The notes: generated from the sequence alone by a model not told the origin. DNA of 64,000 bases from Anoplopoma fimbria (GCF_027596085.1 NC_072453.1:10289948-10353947), one strand, 5' to 3'. Counted from the first letter of the stretch, positions 1-27,693 are shown. A program made the numbers and translations.

Positions 1-492
1 AAGACTGACTGTGTGTGACTCTATTTTTGTCACTTGTAATCTTTCTGAATGAATACATGAAGATGTGATGCAACACGAGTCACACAGTGGCCATTGCGAG
101 GCCGCAGAGGTTTGACACAGGAAGTGTTAACCCTTAATGGAGCATAACTATAACCACAACTGTAACTGTGTGCTCATAAATAAAAGCTATAAATAATGTC
201 TACTTTATCTTTGCTGAACATGTTCAAATAATTCTGTACAGTTTGAAGTATTATTTCTAGCGTTAAATTTATTTTAATTTATTACAAATGGTAGTTTCAA
301 GATTCTGATGATAGATTTTTAATATCATATGGAAAAGAATGGCTGCCTGAGAGGTCATGAAAAAAAATAACTCTTGAGCTAATGGGCTGAAACGGCGGTG
401 TGGTCCTTTAATGAGAGCTGGATGGAGCATCACAGAAGTGGGTATTGACACTGCCTCTGAGAGGTTTAATGGGTCTCCACTCAGACTCTTAC
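1..492. other. map2k6 intron 7, no recognisable content
   Basis: Intronic by position. The next expected kinase exon (catalytic loop VKPSN) was sought on the minus strand and not found. No repeat family or RNA gene was recognised. Confidence 0.6.
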
Positions 493-14915
<14,423 letters not shown>

Positions 14916-15349
14916 TTCCCCTTTGCTTTGATGAGGGGGGGGAGGGGAAGCACTAAAGACTTTGCCTTCTTTCTCGCTCCCTCCCTCCATCGCCCTCGCG
15001 CTGGAGAGCTTCGGGCGGCTCGCTCTTGCAGACAAGAGATGCAAATAAAAGAAAACCCAAAAAAAAAAAAAAAAAAGAAGAACGAGCCTCGATCTTCATG
15101 CACTTGGAGCCTTTGTGCGTCCTGAGCGCGCGGGTCGGTGCAGGAGGCGGTGTCGCGGATGCACGGCCCGCGCGAGCTTCGTGGGGGGGGGGGGGGGGGT
15201 GGTGCACGAGGTGATTCTGCAAATGCACTGCAAAGGATTTCTCCGCAGCAGTTACATGATGGGCCGAGGCTGGCAAGCTGAAAGCTCCTAACTTGGATCA
15301 GTGTGAGCCCCCTTGCGAGAGAACGTTCTTCCTGCTTGGGGCGCAAAGG

Positions 15350-15369
15350 ATCATGGGAATGGTAGTTTA
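15350..15369 (-). promoter_or_regulatory. ZNF143/THAP11-type motif
   Basis: ATCATGGGAATGGTAGTTTA is close to the reverse complement of the ACTACAATTCCCAGCATGC-type promoter element bound by ZNF143. It lies about 435 bp upstream of the map2k6 start codon, a typical promoter position. Recognised by eye only. Confidence 0.45.
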
Positions 15370-15764
15370 CTGGGGGCGGAATTATTTGCAGGTTTTGTTG
15401 AGCTAAAAAGCTGATATTTGTAAAAAAATGAATGAAGTAAAACAATTCATTTTGAATCTATGAATGTGTTTAAAATGTCAACAGTAAAAGTGATTCATTT
15501 ACTTTGATATGTTGCAATGTTATTTCTGATGTAATATTGGGTAAGCAGTGTTTTAGCTCATTGGAATTATTGCATCCACTATTTGGTGCATTTATATAAC
15601 AATTATATTGTTGTTTTTGTAATCCATGTCTGTTGTTTTTCTTCACCTTGCACATGCTAGATATGTGTTAATAAAACTGACTTGAGTAAAATGTGTGTGT
15701 GAAGTGATGAAAACATGAAATCACAAGACAACTTTCAGTTTACTTTAAAACTTTTGTAAAAATC

Positions 15765-15770
15765 TTTATT
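15765..15770 (-). terminator. Putative polyadenylation signal of btbd17
   Basis: TTTATT on the plus strand is AATAAA on the minus strand. It is the most distal canonical signal before the map2k6 promoter and would give a 3' UTR of about 1.2 kb. Confidence 0.45.
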
Positions 15771-17003
15771 ATCAGGTAACATTGATTAATGCAACAGTGG
15801 ATCTAAGCAATGACTTTAATCACATAAATTAAATATTATGAAAAGGTAGTCGGACATCTACAGAACTTATAAGAGAGGTTTTGTAAATACATTATGACTG
15901 ACAGTCTGTTGGAGCACCTGAAGTTCAACAGGATGAATGTTTAGTTCCCTGTAAGCACTGATTTAGAGATAAGCAGGTAAAAATAAAAAAAAAGGGCCAT
16001 GTAACAACTGGGAAGTGTTTGTTTCAGCAACATTAAAGGTCTTTATTTCACTTTGAAATATAGTTGTTGAAATGCTGGTAATCTCGACATCTAGATGAAG
16101 TTTAACCTGCAAATCATCTAATCAGTGCTCACTGGGTGATGAATGACAACTGTGACCCCTTGATTGTAGAAGGGGTCATATAGCACCAATATTTCAAAAA
16201 CAATACAAAGAAAACATAGCAGGAACAGAAAGCATAAAGGATGAGACCGGCAATATTATTTTATTTTACTTTTTTTAAACAAATCCCATGAAAAGACTAA
16301 AACCAACAGTATGTGGCTTTCAGCCAAAAGAACATTGGCTAATGCTGATATCTTTAAAAAAAAAACAACATAAATATATAGTTTTATTGTCTTTAAAAAA
16401 AGCGTAGCTTTGTAGTTTTTAACATACACTAGTGAAACAAGAGGAAATAGTGCGTTTGTCATGGACTATTTTCAGCAGCGGATGAATCCACATTTGATGC
16501 TCTAGTGAGAATTTGTGGCAGCAGGACTGTGTTTATGTTGGACTGCGTCCAAATAAACTACAGTGTGTATGTTCGGGTGATGAAAGAGCGTGTCACCCAG
16601 TGCATTTTGAAATACTGCATTAAAATAGCTGCATGGAAATGGAAGAGTTCAATAATAATAATAATCTAATACTTCCTCATTGCGAAAACAAAGTTTTTAT
16701 GTTGCAAAATGGAGCAAATGGAGCTCTGGCACTCCTCTATTTGTCTATTCATGGGGTTTGTTGACATCAATAAAAATACAGAATAGCACCAGACTAATCC
16801 TTTAAGACACATGTTTCATCATGATTTTACAAAAAGCTCTCAGATAGTCACGAGTTTTGGATTGTTAGTTGCCCAATGAAAACAGCAGACAAGAGACGAG
16901 ACAATTGATCCAAACATCACACACGAGGAGGATTCAGATCCATTTCCCCGTGACGTGATATGAGCGAGATGTGGCTTCACAAGGTTGGATTGTGGGTGGA
17001 GGG
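15771..17003 (-). other. btbd17: Probable btbd17 3' UTR, containing a dispersed repeat
   Basis: Between the stop codon and the proposed poly(A) signal. About 16439-16800 contains a repeat ('gatgaatccacatttgatgc', 'gctctagtgagaatttgtgg') related to 33440-33680. No other gene was seen. Confidence 0.45.
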
Positions 17004-18078
17004 TCAGTTCTTAATGGTGATGAGGGTTTGGTACAGCGGCTTCACCACAATGTGGAGGAAGAGCGAGCTGTCGATGAGGTATTCGGACATCCGGCGGTAC
17101 AGGTCGGCCTCGGCCAAGAAATCCCCGGTTTCCTCGGTGCTCTGGTGGAAGTTGTAGACGTGTTTCACCACCACCTTCCCCTGCTGCTGCGCCATCACGA
17201 GCACCGTCTTCTGGAAGTTCACCCCGGCGAAATCGGCGCTTGACGTGGCCGGCGTGATGATGATGCGAGGGCGCCCTCCATCCACTCGAGTCGGCTGCAT
17301 GGCGCCCGCCTCCGTGTACATCGGCCTCATGCCAATTGGGAGCCAGCGAGGCGAGAACATGGCGTTCCACGTCACCCGCTTGCTGGAGTCGTGGCCGCTG
17401 GGCCCAAGCTGGGTCTGGAAGCTGGTGCTGCGGTCGTCCCGCGCCGGGTTGCTGATGATCCAGGGCGACCCCCACAGCGGCGACAGGTAGTTCCTCGGCA
17501 TGAAGAGGCTGCAGTTCACGTCGAAGTATTTGGCCATGTGCATCGGCGACGCGGAGTGAAACTGGTAGGACATGTACAGCAGGTCACGCACCGACTCCTG
17601 ATAGCGGACCAGGACCGTCGAGTGGGTCTGCAGGCGGAAGAGCTCCCGCGGCGGCATCATGGCGTAACGCACGGCTCTCAGCGCGTTCTCCGCCGTCAGG
17701 CCATCGGGCTCGTTCTGGATGATCCAGGCCTCCAGCGCCGCAAAGAGCTCCATCTCGCTCTGCAGGATGAGGTCGGAGCGCTGCAGCAGCGACATGAGCA
17801 GCTGGCTGCTGATGGTCGGCCACTCGCCGCTCTGCAGCACCGACGACAGGTTCCAGGCCATGAACTGGAGACAGCTGTCCCTCAGGGTCGCGTCCCCGGC
17901 CTGCAGGGCGTACTCGTACCAGCCCGCCACGTGGCCTGATGAGGAGTCCCGGCCCAGATTCTGGGTCATGTACTGGGTGATGCCCTGCTGGAGGCCCAGC
18001 ACTTGGTACTTAGCGGCCAGCTTGTGTAAAGGTGGGGCCTGGTCCAGACGCAGAGAGATCTCTCCACAATACAGATAC
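17004..18078 (-). CDS. btbd17: btbd17 coding exon 3 (end of BTB, BACK and C-terminal domain)
   Basis: 1075 nt, opening with YLYCGEISLRLDQAPPLHKL after the CTGAGCAG acceptor and closing with TLITIKN-stop (TGA at 17006-17004). GC-rich third positions contrast with the AT-rich flanks. Confidence 0.97.
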
Positions 18079-20485
18079 CTGCTCAGAGAGAAGAAGGAGA
18101 GGCTCATTGAAGGAGCATTTGAAGCACAACATTTGAACTTATTGTTTAAAATTGCAACACACGTACAGAATGTTGCCATCTTTATTCTTCCTTGTTCACA
18201 GTTATATTAATAACATACAAAATAATTTCATGGGATATCTCATTCTCCCTCATTCTGCCTTTAAAGGTCCAGTATGTAGGATCTAGTGACATCTAGTGGT
18301 TAGGTTGCAGTTCGCAACCAAGTGAAACTTCTCCTGGTGCCAAGTGTCTAGGAGAACTACGGTGGGCGACACATAAACATAATTGTCCATATGTAGATAC
18401 AAACAACCCCTCTAAGGTCACGGAAATACAACAATTGTTATTTTCAGGAGATTATACACTAAAGAAAATATACTTATGAATATTATTCAAGCTTCTTACA
18501 AGGTTTGAAAACTATTTTATTTCAGTGTTCCAGTTTAATACGAACTAAGATTTCCTCAGTCTGGCAGATGGCAGGTCTACTGGTTTTAATCAACCTCATT
18601 CGAGCTCAGCAGCTCACTGATTGGTTTGTTTTAATGTTGGACTTATTGATTGTTTGTCTCAGATGCTGGGCTGCAGTAGCAGAGTCCCTCCTCTAGAGGG
18701 CATCACAACTCAACCAAAACTGAGGGTGGAAGTGTGATATCTCCCTTCCATGGAGATGAGAATGCACTCCCACCTGATGAACTTGTCGAACACAGCGGCA
18801 CAGTCGGAGCTCTCCTTCAGGACCAGCGTGCTGCCGTTGCGTCTCAACATGATCTCCTCAAACACGGGGCTCTGCAGGGAGAGCACCAGGGAGTGGGCCT
18901 GGATCACCTTCACCTCATCAGCGCTGGGCGTCTCCACCCTCAGAGACACGTCGCTGCCGTTCCCCTGCAGCAGCAGGGCCTCCAGGCGCTGCACCACGGT
19001 GAGGGAGTGGCTGATGGTGTCCCCGCCGCCGCCACTGCCGTCCTGGGACGTGTCCACTTTCAGCGAGCCTGGTGGAGGAGGGGAGATATTTAGAGAAAAA
19101 GAAAAATGTAAACAGACTACCTAAAAGCATGATTCAAAAGTTAACTTTATTAGAAGTTGCGTGTCAGTTATCTATTCAACACAGCCTCATTGCAGTTTGT
19201 GAAATAGTCCCAAAATGCAATCTATTGGTTTCTTGTACTGGTACACAAACTGAAGGTTAGGTTTAGGCAGCAAAACTACTTAGTTTGGTTAAGGAAAAAC
19301 ATCATGGTTGGCGTTAAAATAACTATTTACAGTTAGGTTTAGACAACAAAACGTTTAGGAGAACTGTCACTAACAGTTTGGGAAACTACCACCATAAAAC
19401 CAAAACGTGGTGTAGAACCAGTCTTCAGGCTGAAAGTCCTGTTTGTTGGACCACAAACCAGAAGGGGATCCACCTCCCATCCCGCCCAACAAAAGTCTTC
19501 TTTTTTGGATGTTATAAAGTTTGTCACTTGCTCTGACTGTTGCTTGGTCATGTGGATTAATTTACGAATACGGATTCCTAATTGACTTTCCATTGGCATT
19601 GTTTTTCTGATGAGTGACATAAAAAAACAAAACAATGGACAATCTGTGTCCCTATATACGAAACCTATAGATTTAATTTGGGGATTATTTCCCGACCAGC
19701 CATGACACTGGTCTGATCTATTGGAAGCGATAGTAGGGCAGAGTCATCCAGTTCCACGCCATTGATCCGTCCAGCTGCTCTCCCTGTCTGGATAACGAGG
19801 GATTGTGGGTCACGTTTAATTAAAGCTTTGTCTCAGCTGAGGCTGTTGTAGAACACCACCCCTCCTCCACCTCCTCGGCCCTGCAGATTATCTGAGCCGG
19901 GATTCATATTAGCATTAACAGTGTGGTTCTTCTTTCTGATTTATCAGAAATATTTGGTAAACTTTAACCATTTTTTCGGGATTAAGTTCTTATAGTAAAC
20001 AGTGTAGGAAGTTATAGGTTTCACTCATTAGCACCTTCTAGGGACTGTGCAAAAATGACTTTTTTAAAGCCCCACACCAGCAAATAAAATGCTGAATATA
20101 TATTGAAAATACACACTTTGGTTGTGTTGATATAATGGCCATAATACAACTTTTAATTCTTCTGGAAATATTTTCCCAGTAAAATCATATTGTGTCTTTC
20201 AAAAGAGCAGATTCAGTAAACTTTCTAATCACGTTTTCATTATATTCGTTCACTATTTTCCAAAAAGAACATTTTATTTATTTTATAATCGTCCCGTGCG
20301 TCAAACTCTACTTCAGTAAGCTGCTGCTCATTGAAATGAATCATAACTCCATCAGACTGCATATTATTCAACACAAATAATGACGTCTGAGCTCTGAATA
20401 CTAACTCACCTGCAGCAGCTGCTACCCGGAGCAGACCGAGACCCAGAACCAGCATCCCAACGTGGACTTGAACTTGTTTCACCAT
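17004..20485 (-). CDS. btbd17: BTB/POZ domain-containing protein 17 (secreted BTB-BACK protein), complete
   Basis: Three coding exons, 20410-20485, 18774-19068 and 17004-18078, join in frame to 481 codons plus TGA (human BTBD17 has about 478). Residues 1-25 form a hydrophobic signal peptide (MVKQVQVHVGMLVLGLGLL...). A BTB domain spans about 57-135 (SDVSLRV, CAAVFDKFIRYLYCGE) and a BACK domain about 165-265. The conserved C-terminal region contains FLPRNYL-like MPRNYLSPLWGSPW, NPARDDRSTSFQTQLGPSGH and LIDSSLFLHIVVKPLYQTL. Several N-glycosylation sequons occur (NGSD, NGST, NLSS, NCSL). The family resembles galectin-3-binding protein. It is probably secreted, and its molecular role is poorly known; human orthologue expression is mainly neural or glial (general knowledge). 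Teleosts may have two co-orthologues, so a or b is not assigned. Confidence 0.96.
18262..18500 (+). repeat. Teleost dispersed repeat ('aaaggtccagtatgtaggat' type)
   Basis: The block TTTAAAGGTCCAGTATGTAG, then 'ctagtgacatctagtggtta', 'ggttgcagttcgcaaccaa' is a repeat I recognise as widespread in spiny-rayed fish genomes. It lies in btbd17 intron 2. The far boundary is uncertain. Confidence 0.6.
18774..19068 (-). CDS. btbd17: btbd17 coding exon 2 (BTB domain)
   Basis: 295 nt with split codons at both ends. It carries a Gly-rich linker (GSGGGG), the SHSLTVVQRLEALLLQGNGS helix and most of the BTB fold. The acceptor is CCTCCACCAG and the donor GTGGGA. Confidence 0.95.
19190..19620 (+). repeat. 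Dispersed repeat family C ('ggtttaggcaacaaaac' type), copy 1
   Basis: 'gttaggtttaggcagcaaaa', 'acttagtttggttaaggaaa', 'aacatcatggttggcgttaa' and 'gtcctgtttgttggaccac' recur at 27050-27240, 43060-43260 and, inverted, 39360-39560. In btbd17 intron 1. Confidence 0.65.
20410..20485 (-). CDS. btbd17: btbd17 coding exon 1 (signal peptide)
   Basis: 76 nt encoding MVKQVQVHVGMLVLGLGLL followed by RVAAAA and one base of a glycine codon. The GTGAGT donor lies at 20404-20409. The signal sequence supports this ATG as the start. Confidence 0.92.
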
Positions 20486-22330
20486 CTTCTCTCAGTCGTC
20501 CTCCGTCCGTCCTCACTGCCGTCTGTCTGGACTTCTGTCCTCTCTAACCGTTGAGGACGAAAGGGGGGGTGGGGGGTGTCTGAATGTGGGACAGGGGTTC
20601 TCCTCGCCACATCCGGCCCACCACACACACATACACACATACACACAACCTCATCGATCAGTGGGTGGAATCAGGCCTGGGTTTGTTTCCATGACTACCG
20701 CTTTGATTCTGACTTTCCTATCCTTGGGTATTAACGCTTGCTGCATGTTATTGATTGAATGAGGAGGCCACTGGGAGGGGGGGACTCTCAGAGAGCTGAG
20801 GACCAGGAGACCAGGCTCTGATGTTTGATCTACCTGCAGGTGAGAACCGATCCGTCCTCATCACAGGTTTTATTTTAGGCCGTTAGGATCGGAGACGTCT
20901 TCAAACTCCGGAGCTTCATAATGAACTGAACCGGTATTCGGACTCCACGTGCAGATATGTGTGTCAGTTGGCTCACCCGGTTCAGACCGTGTGCGTGACA
21001 CAGCAGCACATGCAATTTAATCACAGCTTCAGGCTGCAGCACGCTTCATTAGGGGGGCAGCAAGCTATACAATCAATATCCCTCTATTAATGATTTTAAT
21101 TAAAAATCCTCATGACTTCTTTTTTGAAAATGTGTTTAATCACTAACTCAAAACTCTTTTTCAAGAGAGAAGTCAGCGAGACTTTGATATGTGTGTGTTT
21201 GACGTTGATGCTGTGGTTTTTGTGGTGTTGTGTCAGCGCTGTTGACCTCGGCTCTGTGTTCCGGATTGTTTGTGTGTCGGAGTCGATGGTGATCTCACAC
21301 GATGAGTTCTTCTGTCCTCGTGTGACTCTGAACAGAAAGAGGACTCTGTGTTTGGACGATAGCCAGCAGGTCAGTCATTAAATGTGCACAAATACAATGT
21401 GTGGTCCCCTTCTGTCTGTATGTTGAGACATAACACTTACAACTACATAGAGAGTGAACTATTTAAAAAGTTATTTAACCTGTATGTATTAAAATGGACA
21501 GTGTATAACATATATGGGGATTAATTGGCAGCAATGGAATATAATATTCATAACTATTTTTTAATCCGTGTATGTCACCTGAAACCAAGATCGTTATTTT
21601 TTGTAGCTTAAAAAAACTACTTATATCTATATAACGGCAACTATGCTTGTTACTGTACATGCAATAAAACATTTGCGAGTTAAAAGCCAATACTTTATCA
21701 ATACATTGGTGAACATGTAGACAAATGTGAAACCTAAATCAGTTGGCCACAGCATGAACGGACAAAATCTTTTAGTAAACCTTTCTGCCGGCGTTATCAG
21801 CTGTAACTGCCATATGACAGCAGTGTTGAGAGCAACAAATAATTATTTCTCTATATCCTAACATAAATGATAGTTGTTTGATGATATATTAATTCTCTAT
21901 ATGTTGTATATTTCAACTTTAACCTGTATTCAAGCAGGGAGGAAGGAAGATCTGGAGGACACCGCAAACCTGTTTCAGTTTAAATAGAAATAAAACTCAA
22001 CAGACAGGAAAAACAATCACCAAACACATGAGGGAGAACTTCGGAACTAATTGCTTAAAGGGTTAGTTCACCCAGATTACAATAAAATTCATATTTGCTC
22101 CTTAACTTCTAGTGGTATCTAGTCATCACAGGATTTGTAAAAATGACATGTTAATCCAGTGGAACTACTTTCAACAAGAAAATATTCCCTTTAAAAACTG
22201 TTCAAACCAAAACAGAAACTATCTGCCTGATTGGATAATACTATAGGTTAGTTAGATAATATGTTATATGTTTTGTAATTTGGGTGAACTTGCCATTTAA
22301 GATTGTGGCAATGCAATGGTTTAACAGCAA
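20486..22330. other. Region upstream of btbd17; promoter presumably in its first few hundred bases
   Basis: No exon was recognised. 20550-20660 has short G runs and CACACA stretches. The btbd17 transcription start is not identifiable. The rest is AT-rich unique-looking sequence. Confidence 0.4.
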
Positions 22331-22335
22331 ACATT

Positions 22336-22435
<100 letters not shown>

Positions 22436-22949
22436 TGTGCGTGTGTTTGACCATCTCAAGTCTTTGAGATGCACCAGACCCTAATTTAAAGAGAGAGAGA
22501 GGCTGAAACAAAAGTGTTGAACAACCACTAACTGTACTAGATACTTAATGTATTTACACATCACATCCACTAGAGGGCAGAACAGCTACATCTCACCAGC
22601 AGTCAGTTATTTACATTGGCCTCTTTATAGATACAAACATATGATACCTGCTGAGTTTTCTCTATCCAAAAACATCTTTATTGACAATTTAGTTCTAAAT
22701 AACAAATCTGACATAACATAAAAATGTTACTTCACAAAAAATTAGACAAAACAAAACAACTCCAGGATGTGAAATAAAGAAAATATAAAAAGAAAGAAAA
22801 TAATAAAAGGGAATCAGGAAGATAAAAAAGATTCATAAGTTGATTTTGTCAGAGAAAGTGTCGTTGGTTGAACATAATTAGATGTTTTATTTATATAGAT
22901 ACACATATGTTCACATGAGGATTGGTTTCGGTGGGAATATGCAATTACA

Positions 22950-23340
22950 TCTAAGGCTGGGTGATATGGGAAAAATCTAAATATCTCAATATTTGAGAGC
23001 AAATACCTAGATGTTATAATGGGACGATTTTGTAGAGTTGACTATTGCTGCTTTCACATTCATATTTACACACTGAGATTTTGATAAATAATCATCACTA
23101 ATGTGGATTTAATGCCTAAGTGGTTAAAGGAAAATAATAGTATAATAATATTTTTTTTACTATTTTTAGAAAAATGATAATAAAGACAACCTCACCGGGA
23201 AGCTCTTCTTCTTTGCTACATCATTTTGTTTCAACAATATATTTATTTCTCATAAATGTCTCAACACAAATCAGAATTAAGAGGAACATTTCTACCTATA
23301 ATGTGAGTAGTTAAACCCTACCATCTGTGGACGTCCCTAC
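22950..23340 (+). repeat. Teleost dispersed repeat ('ggctgggtgatatggg' type)
   Basis: The opening AAGGCTGGGTGATATGGGAA with 'aaatatctcaatatttgaga' is a recognised head of AT-rich elements common in fish. The end near 'gtggacgtccctacagttg' is tentative. Confidence 0.5.
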
Positions 23341-23714
23341 AGTTGTTGTTTCTTTATCTATGATGACCTTAAGCCTCAGTGTTCATGTGTGCTGACTGAT
23401 TGATTTCTACCTGATGCTCTTTAATCACACAGACTGACTGTTCATTCTTCATTCTTTCACACAGCTGCAGCAGAGCAGACTGACTGAGGTAATTACATAG
23501 CCATTTGTGCTTGTTTGTTTTAATAAAAATAATAACGCTGATCTTAAATGAGTGAATGATGCAGAATTAGTTCCAGGAAGAGTCACTGCTTTGGTATGTT
23601 TCGAACAAATAAGGTAAAAATGTGATATCAGTCACCAAGACAACCAGAAGTTATCTCATATTTCTCTAAATCTGCAATTACCACTTGAGCAAGTTATATA
23701 ACCAAAAGCTGCAT

Positions 23715-24122
23715 ACAAGTTTGTGGACTTATGTTATGAGGCATCGAGTGGCCGTTGCCATCTTGTTTTTTTGCAACCAGTGAACAGGAAGTGACTATAT
23801 TTGGACTGCGGAAGAGTGACGTAGAGACGCCGTACACGTCTCTGGTGTCGACCTGTCAATTACTGTGTAGCCCCGCCCTAAAGCATACCCTGCTTTATGG
23901 TCTGTTTGACTCTAAATGGAGCATCATTTACTAAATGAACATCATGCTGTATTGAAGAAGACTTGAAACTAGAGATTGAGACCATAAACTCATGTTTACA
24001 ATGTTTACTGAGGGAATAAATCAAGAGAGAAGTAGAGTCATTTTCTCATAGACTTCTATACAACCAGAGGAGTCGCCCCCTGATGGACAGTAGAGTGAAT
24101 GCAGCTTTAAGACATGAAGCAT
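23715..24122 (-). mobile_element. TIR element copy 4 (inverted)
   Basis: Reverse orientation relative to copies 1, 3 and 6. Begins GTTTGTGGACTTATGTTATG, passes TGACGTAGAGACGCCGTACA and AGCCCCGCCCTAAAGCATAC, and ends ATGCAGCTTTAAGACATGAA. Confidence 0.85.
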
Positions 24123-24215
24123 GTCCACTTCACTTGTCAGAAGCAGAGGTTCACAGCTGCACAGAGGGACGGTTTGCAGAGCTGAGGTTATGGCAGGCAT
24201 CCAGACTGAGGTGAC

Positions 24216-24299
24216 CTGCCTCAGCACCAGTTTATCTCTCTTCAGCGGCTCCATTAGCTTTTCCACTTCCTCTTTCTCCTTTTTTTGTTCTTCCTCCAG
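24216..24299 (-). other. Candidate orphan coding exon (charged coiled-coil), unassigned
   Basis: On the minus strand, 84 nt (28 codons) lie between a CCTGTGCAG acceptor-like site and a CAG|GTCACC donor-like site. The reading is LEEEQKKEKEEVEKLMEPLK then RDKLVLRQ. This is a plausible helical, charged peptide, unlike the random translations around it. No neighbouring exon with a matching phase was found, the polypyrimidine tract is weak and I do not recognise the protein. It may be an isolated exon, a relic or chance. Confidence 0.25.
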
Positions 24300-25805
24300 C
24301 TGCACAGGAACATTTGTTTTTCAGTGGCAGCTGTTTGTGAGGGACGAGCTGAATGTGTTGACTATAAATCTAAGCAAACGATAGACTCTGAAGGCGTGAA
24401 ATTGGCTCCGTGAGTTAAGCATCCTCTACAGTAATGGTCGTTATATATTGGACATCTTTGTGTAAATCCTGATTCTGTAATCAGAGGCGGGAAGCAACTA
24501 ACATTTACTCAAGTATGCAAAATGTTTCAGGTGATGTTGTTTCTGTTTTGGGCGACTTTCAAGACGTTTCTCAGGAACTGGAGATGTAGATGATATCTCT
24601 TAACCTGTAGAGGAGTATGTAATCTTTTAAAATATGTACTCACAGAAGCCAGGGAAAACTTGAACGGGGGTTTAATAGAGATCCATCATAACGTGACAGC
24701 CGGTGATTTCCATCCAAGTTACATTTTGCCCGGTCAACTACCTTAAAACACGATGAACACGGCCAAAATCTTATTGCGATCCAAACCTAAGCAGACTTCA
24801 TTTTCTGAAGCATTCCGCTTTCCAACCGTACTTTGCCATGTGCAACTGATTTATGGAAATCTTACCTGTCGTATATCACAAAATATCTGGCACTTTATTG
24901 CAAGAAAACGGCAAAGGACATATATACATGTATTCATACTAAAACAAAACAAGTTATTAAATCAAATAATAGTAGAATTCATGTAATATGCCATGCCAAC
25001 ATAAACAGTTTTACCCATTATAGATACGTTATTATATTGGGTAAATTTAATTTAAATAAAGTGAGCAGTGACTCTTTAAAGGATACAGCTGATGCTCTTC
25101 TGGAGAAACAAATGATTGCTACAACAACTGAGTTGCTAGTAAAGGAACTATTTATTATTATCTTTAAAAGTGTCAGTGACTCACTCTGGGTTTTCTAAAG
25201 TGACTCCCGTCCATTAAAGGAAGATTTGATTTCTGTTGACTATGGTGATGAATATCAACTGCTGCATCAGAATCCTTGATGCTTGTTAATTCCTTCTGCG
25301 TCATCTTCCTCAACTCTAACAGGTCCGATCGATAGCGAGTCATGTCTTTGCATGATCGTTGTCTGCCGTGGTTTGTAATTTTGCCCTGATTGACCCCTAA
25401 AGCAGTCAGAGGTGTAACCCTGTATGTCTAATAAACACATCAAATAATATGCAGCTACAGGAAGCCAAATTATATCGCAGCGAGCTCACGTAGGCCTTCT
25501 CAGCAGAACTGATGAATTAATTAGTTCTTCAAATTTACTCCTAAATGCGCTGTTTGCTTTGGAGCTTTGCTAACGGCAACAATCTGCAGTCGTGCGACGG
25601 GCTCGGTCAAAGGGTTTGGATAAATTAAAGACACATTTGTCTTGTACAAAACAACGACTCGGCTCGCACGTCGACGGATCTCAGTGATGCTCTCGCCAGT
25701 AATTGTGTTAGTTTTAACTGCTCTTAAGAATGAATGCATGAAATTAGGGAGCTGCTGCTGCTGGGTCATTTTAATCATTGGTCCATGTTAGTTGTTAGCC
25801 TGTGG

Positions 25806-26405
<600 letters not shown>

Positions 26406-26496
<91 letters not shown>
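26406..26496 (+). repeat. (GT)n microsatellite
   Basis: About 45 units, terminating the 160-bp tandem array. Confidence 0.98.
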
Positions 26497-26497
<1 letters not shown>

Positions 26498-27049
26498 AAT
26501 CCCTGAGACCACAGTAAAGTTGATGCAGACCTTAACACACACCAACAATGTGTCCAATTTCCAGGATAAAAATGGTGTTGTAAAAGTAAGTTGTGCTATT
26601 CTTTTTTGTAGAAATTGATTCTATGTTTTTTTTTATTATGTTTTGTGCATCAGATGTTGTGCAACCAAAAATAATACTAATATTGGATTAAAAACAGGAA
26701 ATAGTTACTAAAACTAAAACTTTAGAAAGCTGTTGCAAATCAAACTTAATGAATACGTTTTTCCAAAACACATTCATTTTAAGGCTATTTATTTAGATTG
26801 TAGGCTGTGAGCAGTTCATTGCTTTCTCTGTGCATTGCATTGTGGGATATGCAAATAGTGTGTATCAATAACAGACTCAAAATCAAACATAGATTTTGTA
26901 ACTTTACTTTGTAAACTATTGAAAATAATATTTTAACTTCCTGTGACTTTTAGTTAACAGGCTTAAAGTAAGGGGTATAAATACCACAACATTTTAAAAA
27001 CATTCTGCGTGTCACGATAACGCATCTTTGTCTTTTCAGATGTCATTTT

Positions 27050-27240
27050 TACGCCACATTGTACAAACATCCGCAGCTATGTTTAGGAAGTAAACCTACT
27101 TAGTTAGGTTAAAGTAAAACATCATTGTTGGGCTAAAAATAAGAAACAATGTAACATAAGTACAGAAAACAAAAAAAGTCCTGTTTGTTTAACCCATATA
27201 CCTCAGGTAGTTTTTCTTACTTTTTACATTATGTCACTTG
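27050..27240 (+). repeat. Dispersed repeat family C, copy 2
   Basis: 'cctacttagttaggttaaag', 'aaaacatcattgttgggcta' and 'gtcctgtttgtttaacccat' match the order seen at 19190-19620. Confidence 0.6.
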
Positions 27241-27540
27241 CTCTGAACGTAGTATAATTAGTATTAGTATTAGGACATATAGTTACAGTAATAGTATGGA
27301 ATTTATACATAGCATTAGTCTGCATACTGACGGCTTTGTGAATATTTATTTTGTCTCTTTTCCAAATAATTCACGTAGCTTCCCATCAGTTTTTCCTCTA
27401 TTCTTCTCTTCACTATCTTCCTCATCTCTTTCCTCCCTCCTTCACCTCTTTACGCCTACAGATCAATCCCTCCCCCCACCCACCTCGTCACTCCCTTTTG
27501 CTTCATCTCTCCCCTCGTCCTCTGCTCACTCGCTGCAGTG

Positions 27541-27693
27541 ATGAACCGGCTGCCTTGGACTCTACTTCTCCTCCTCCTCCTCCTCCTCCCTTTCTCTACC
27601 CTCCTCCACGTCACCTCATTGGGTATCCAGCAGCGATGTCGGGGCGTCTATAGGAGCATCAGGGGGAACGACGGAGCGGAGGAACGGCTGTAA
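27541..27693 (+). other. Small ORF with signal-peptide-like start (50 codons); possible 5' exon
   Basis: ATG at 27541 opens MNRLPWT, then nine leucines, PFSTLLHV, and ends EERL-stop at 27693. A polypyrimidine stretch with CTCGCTGCAG lies directly upstream, and a strong donor, GTGAAG|GTAAGA, follows at 27731. The (CTC)n run makes the leucine stretch suspect. It could be part of an untranslated first exon of gpr142, which lies 6 kb downstream on the same strand, or chance. Confidence 0.25.

Noticed and set aside
17391..17939. Plus-strand ORF opposite btbd17 exon 3
   Set aside because: Shadow of the minus-strand btbd17 exon, with no motif or splice support.
24833..25198. 121-codon plus-strand ORF
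   Set aside because: AT-rich sequence with no recognisable similarity, and no convincing splice or promoter context.
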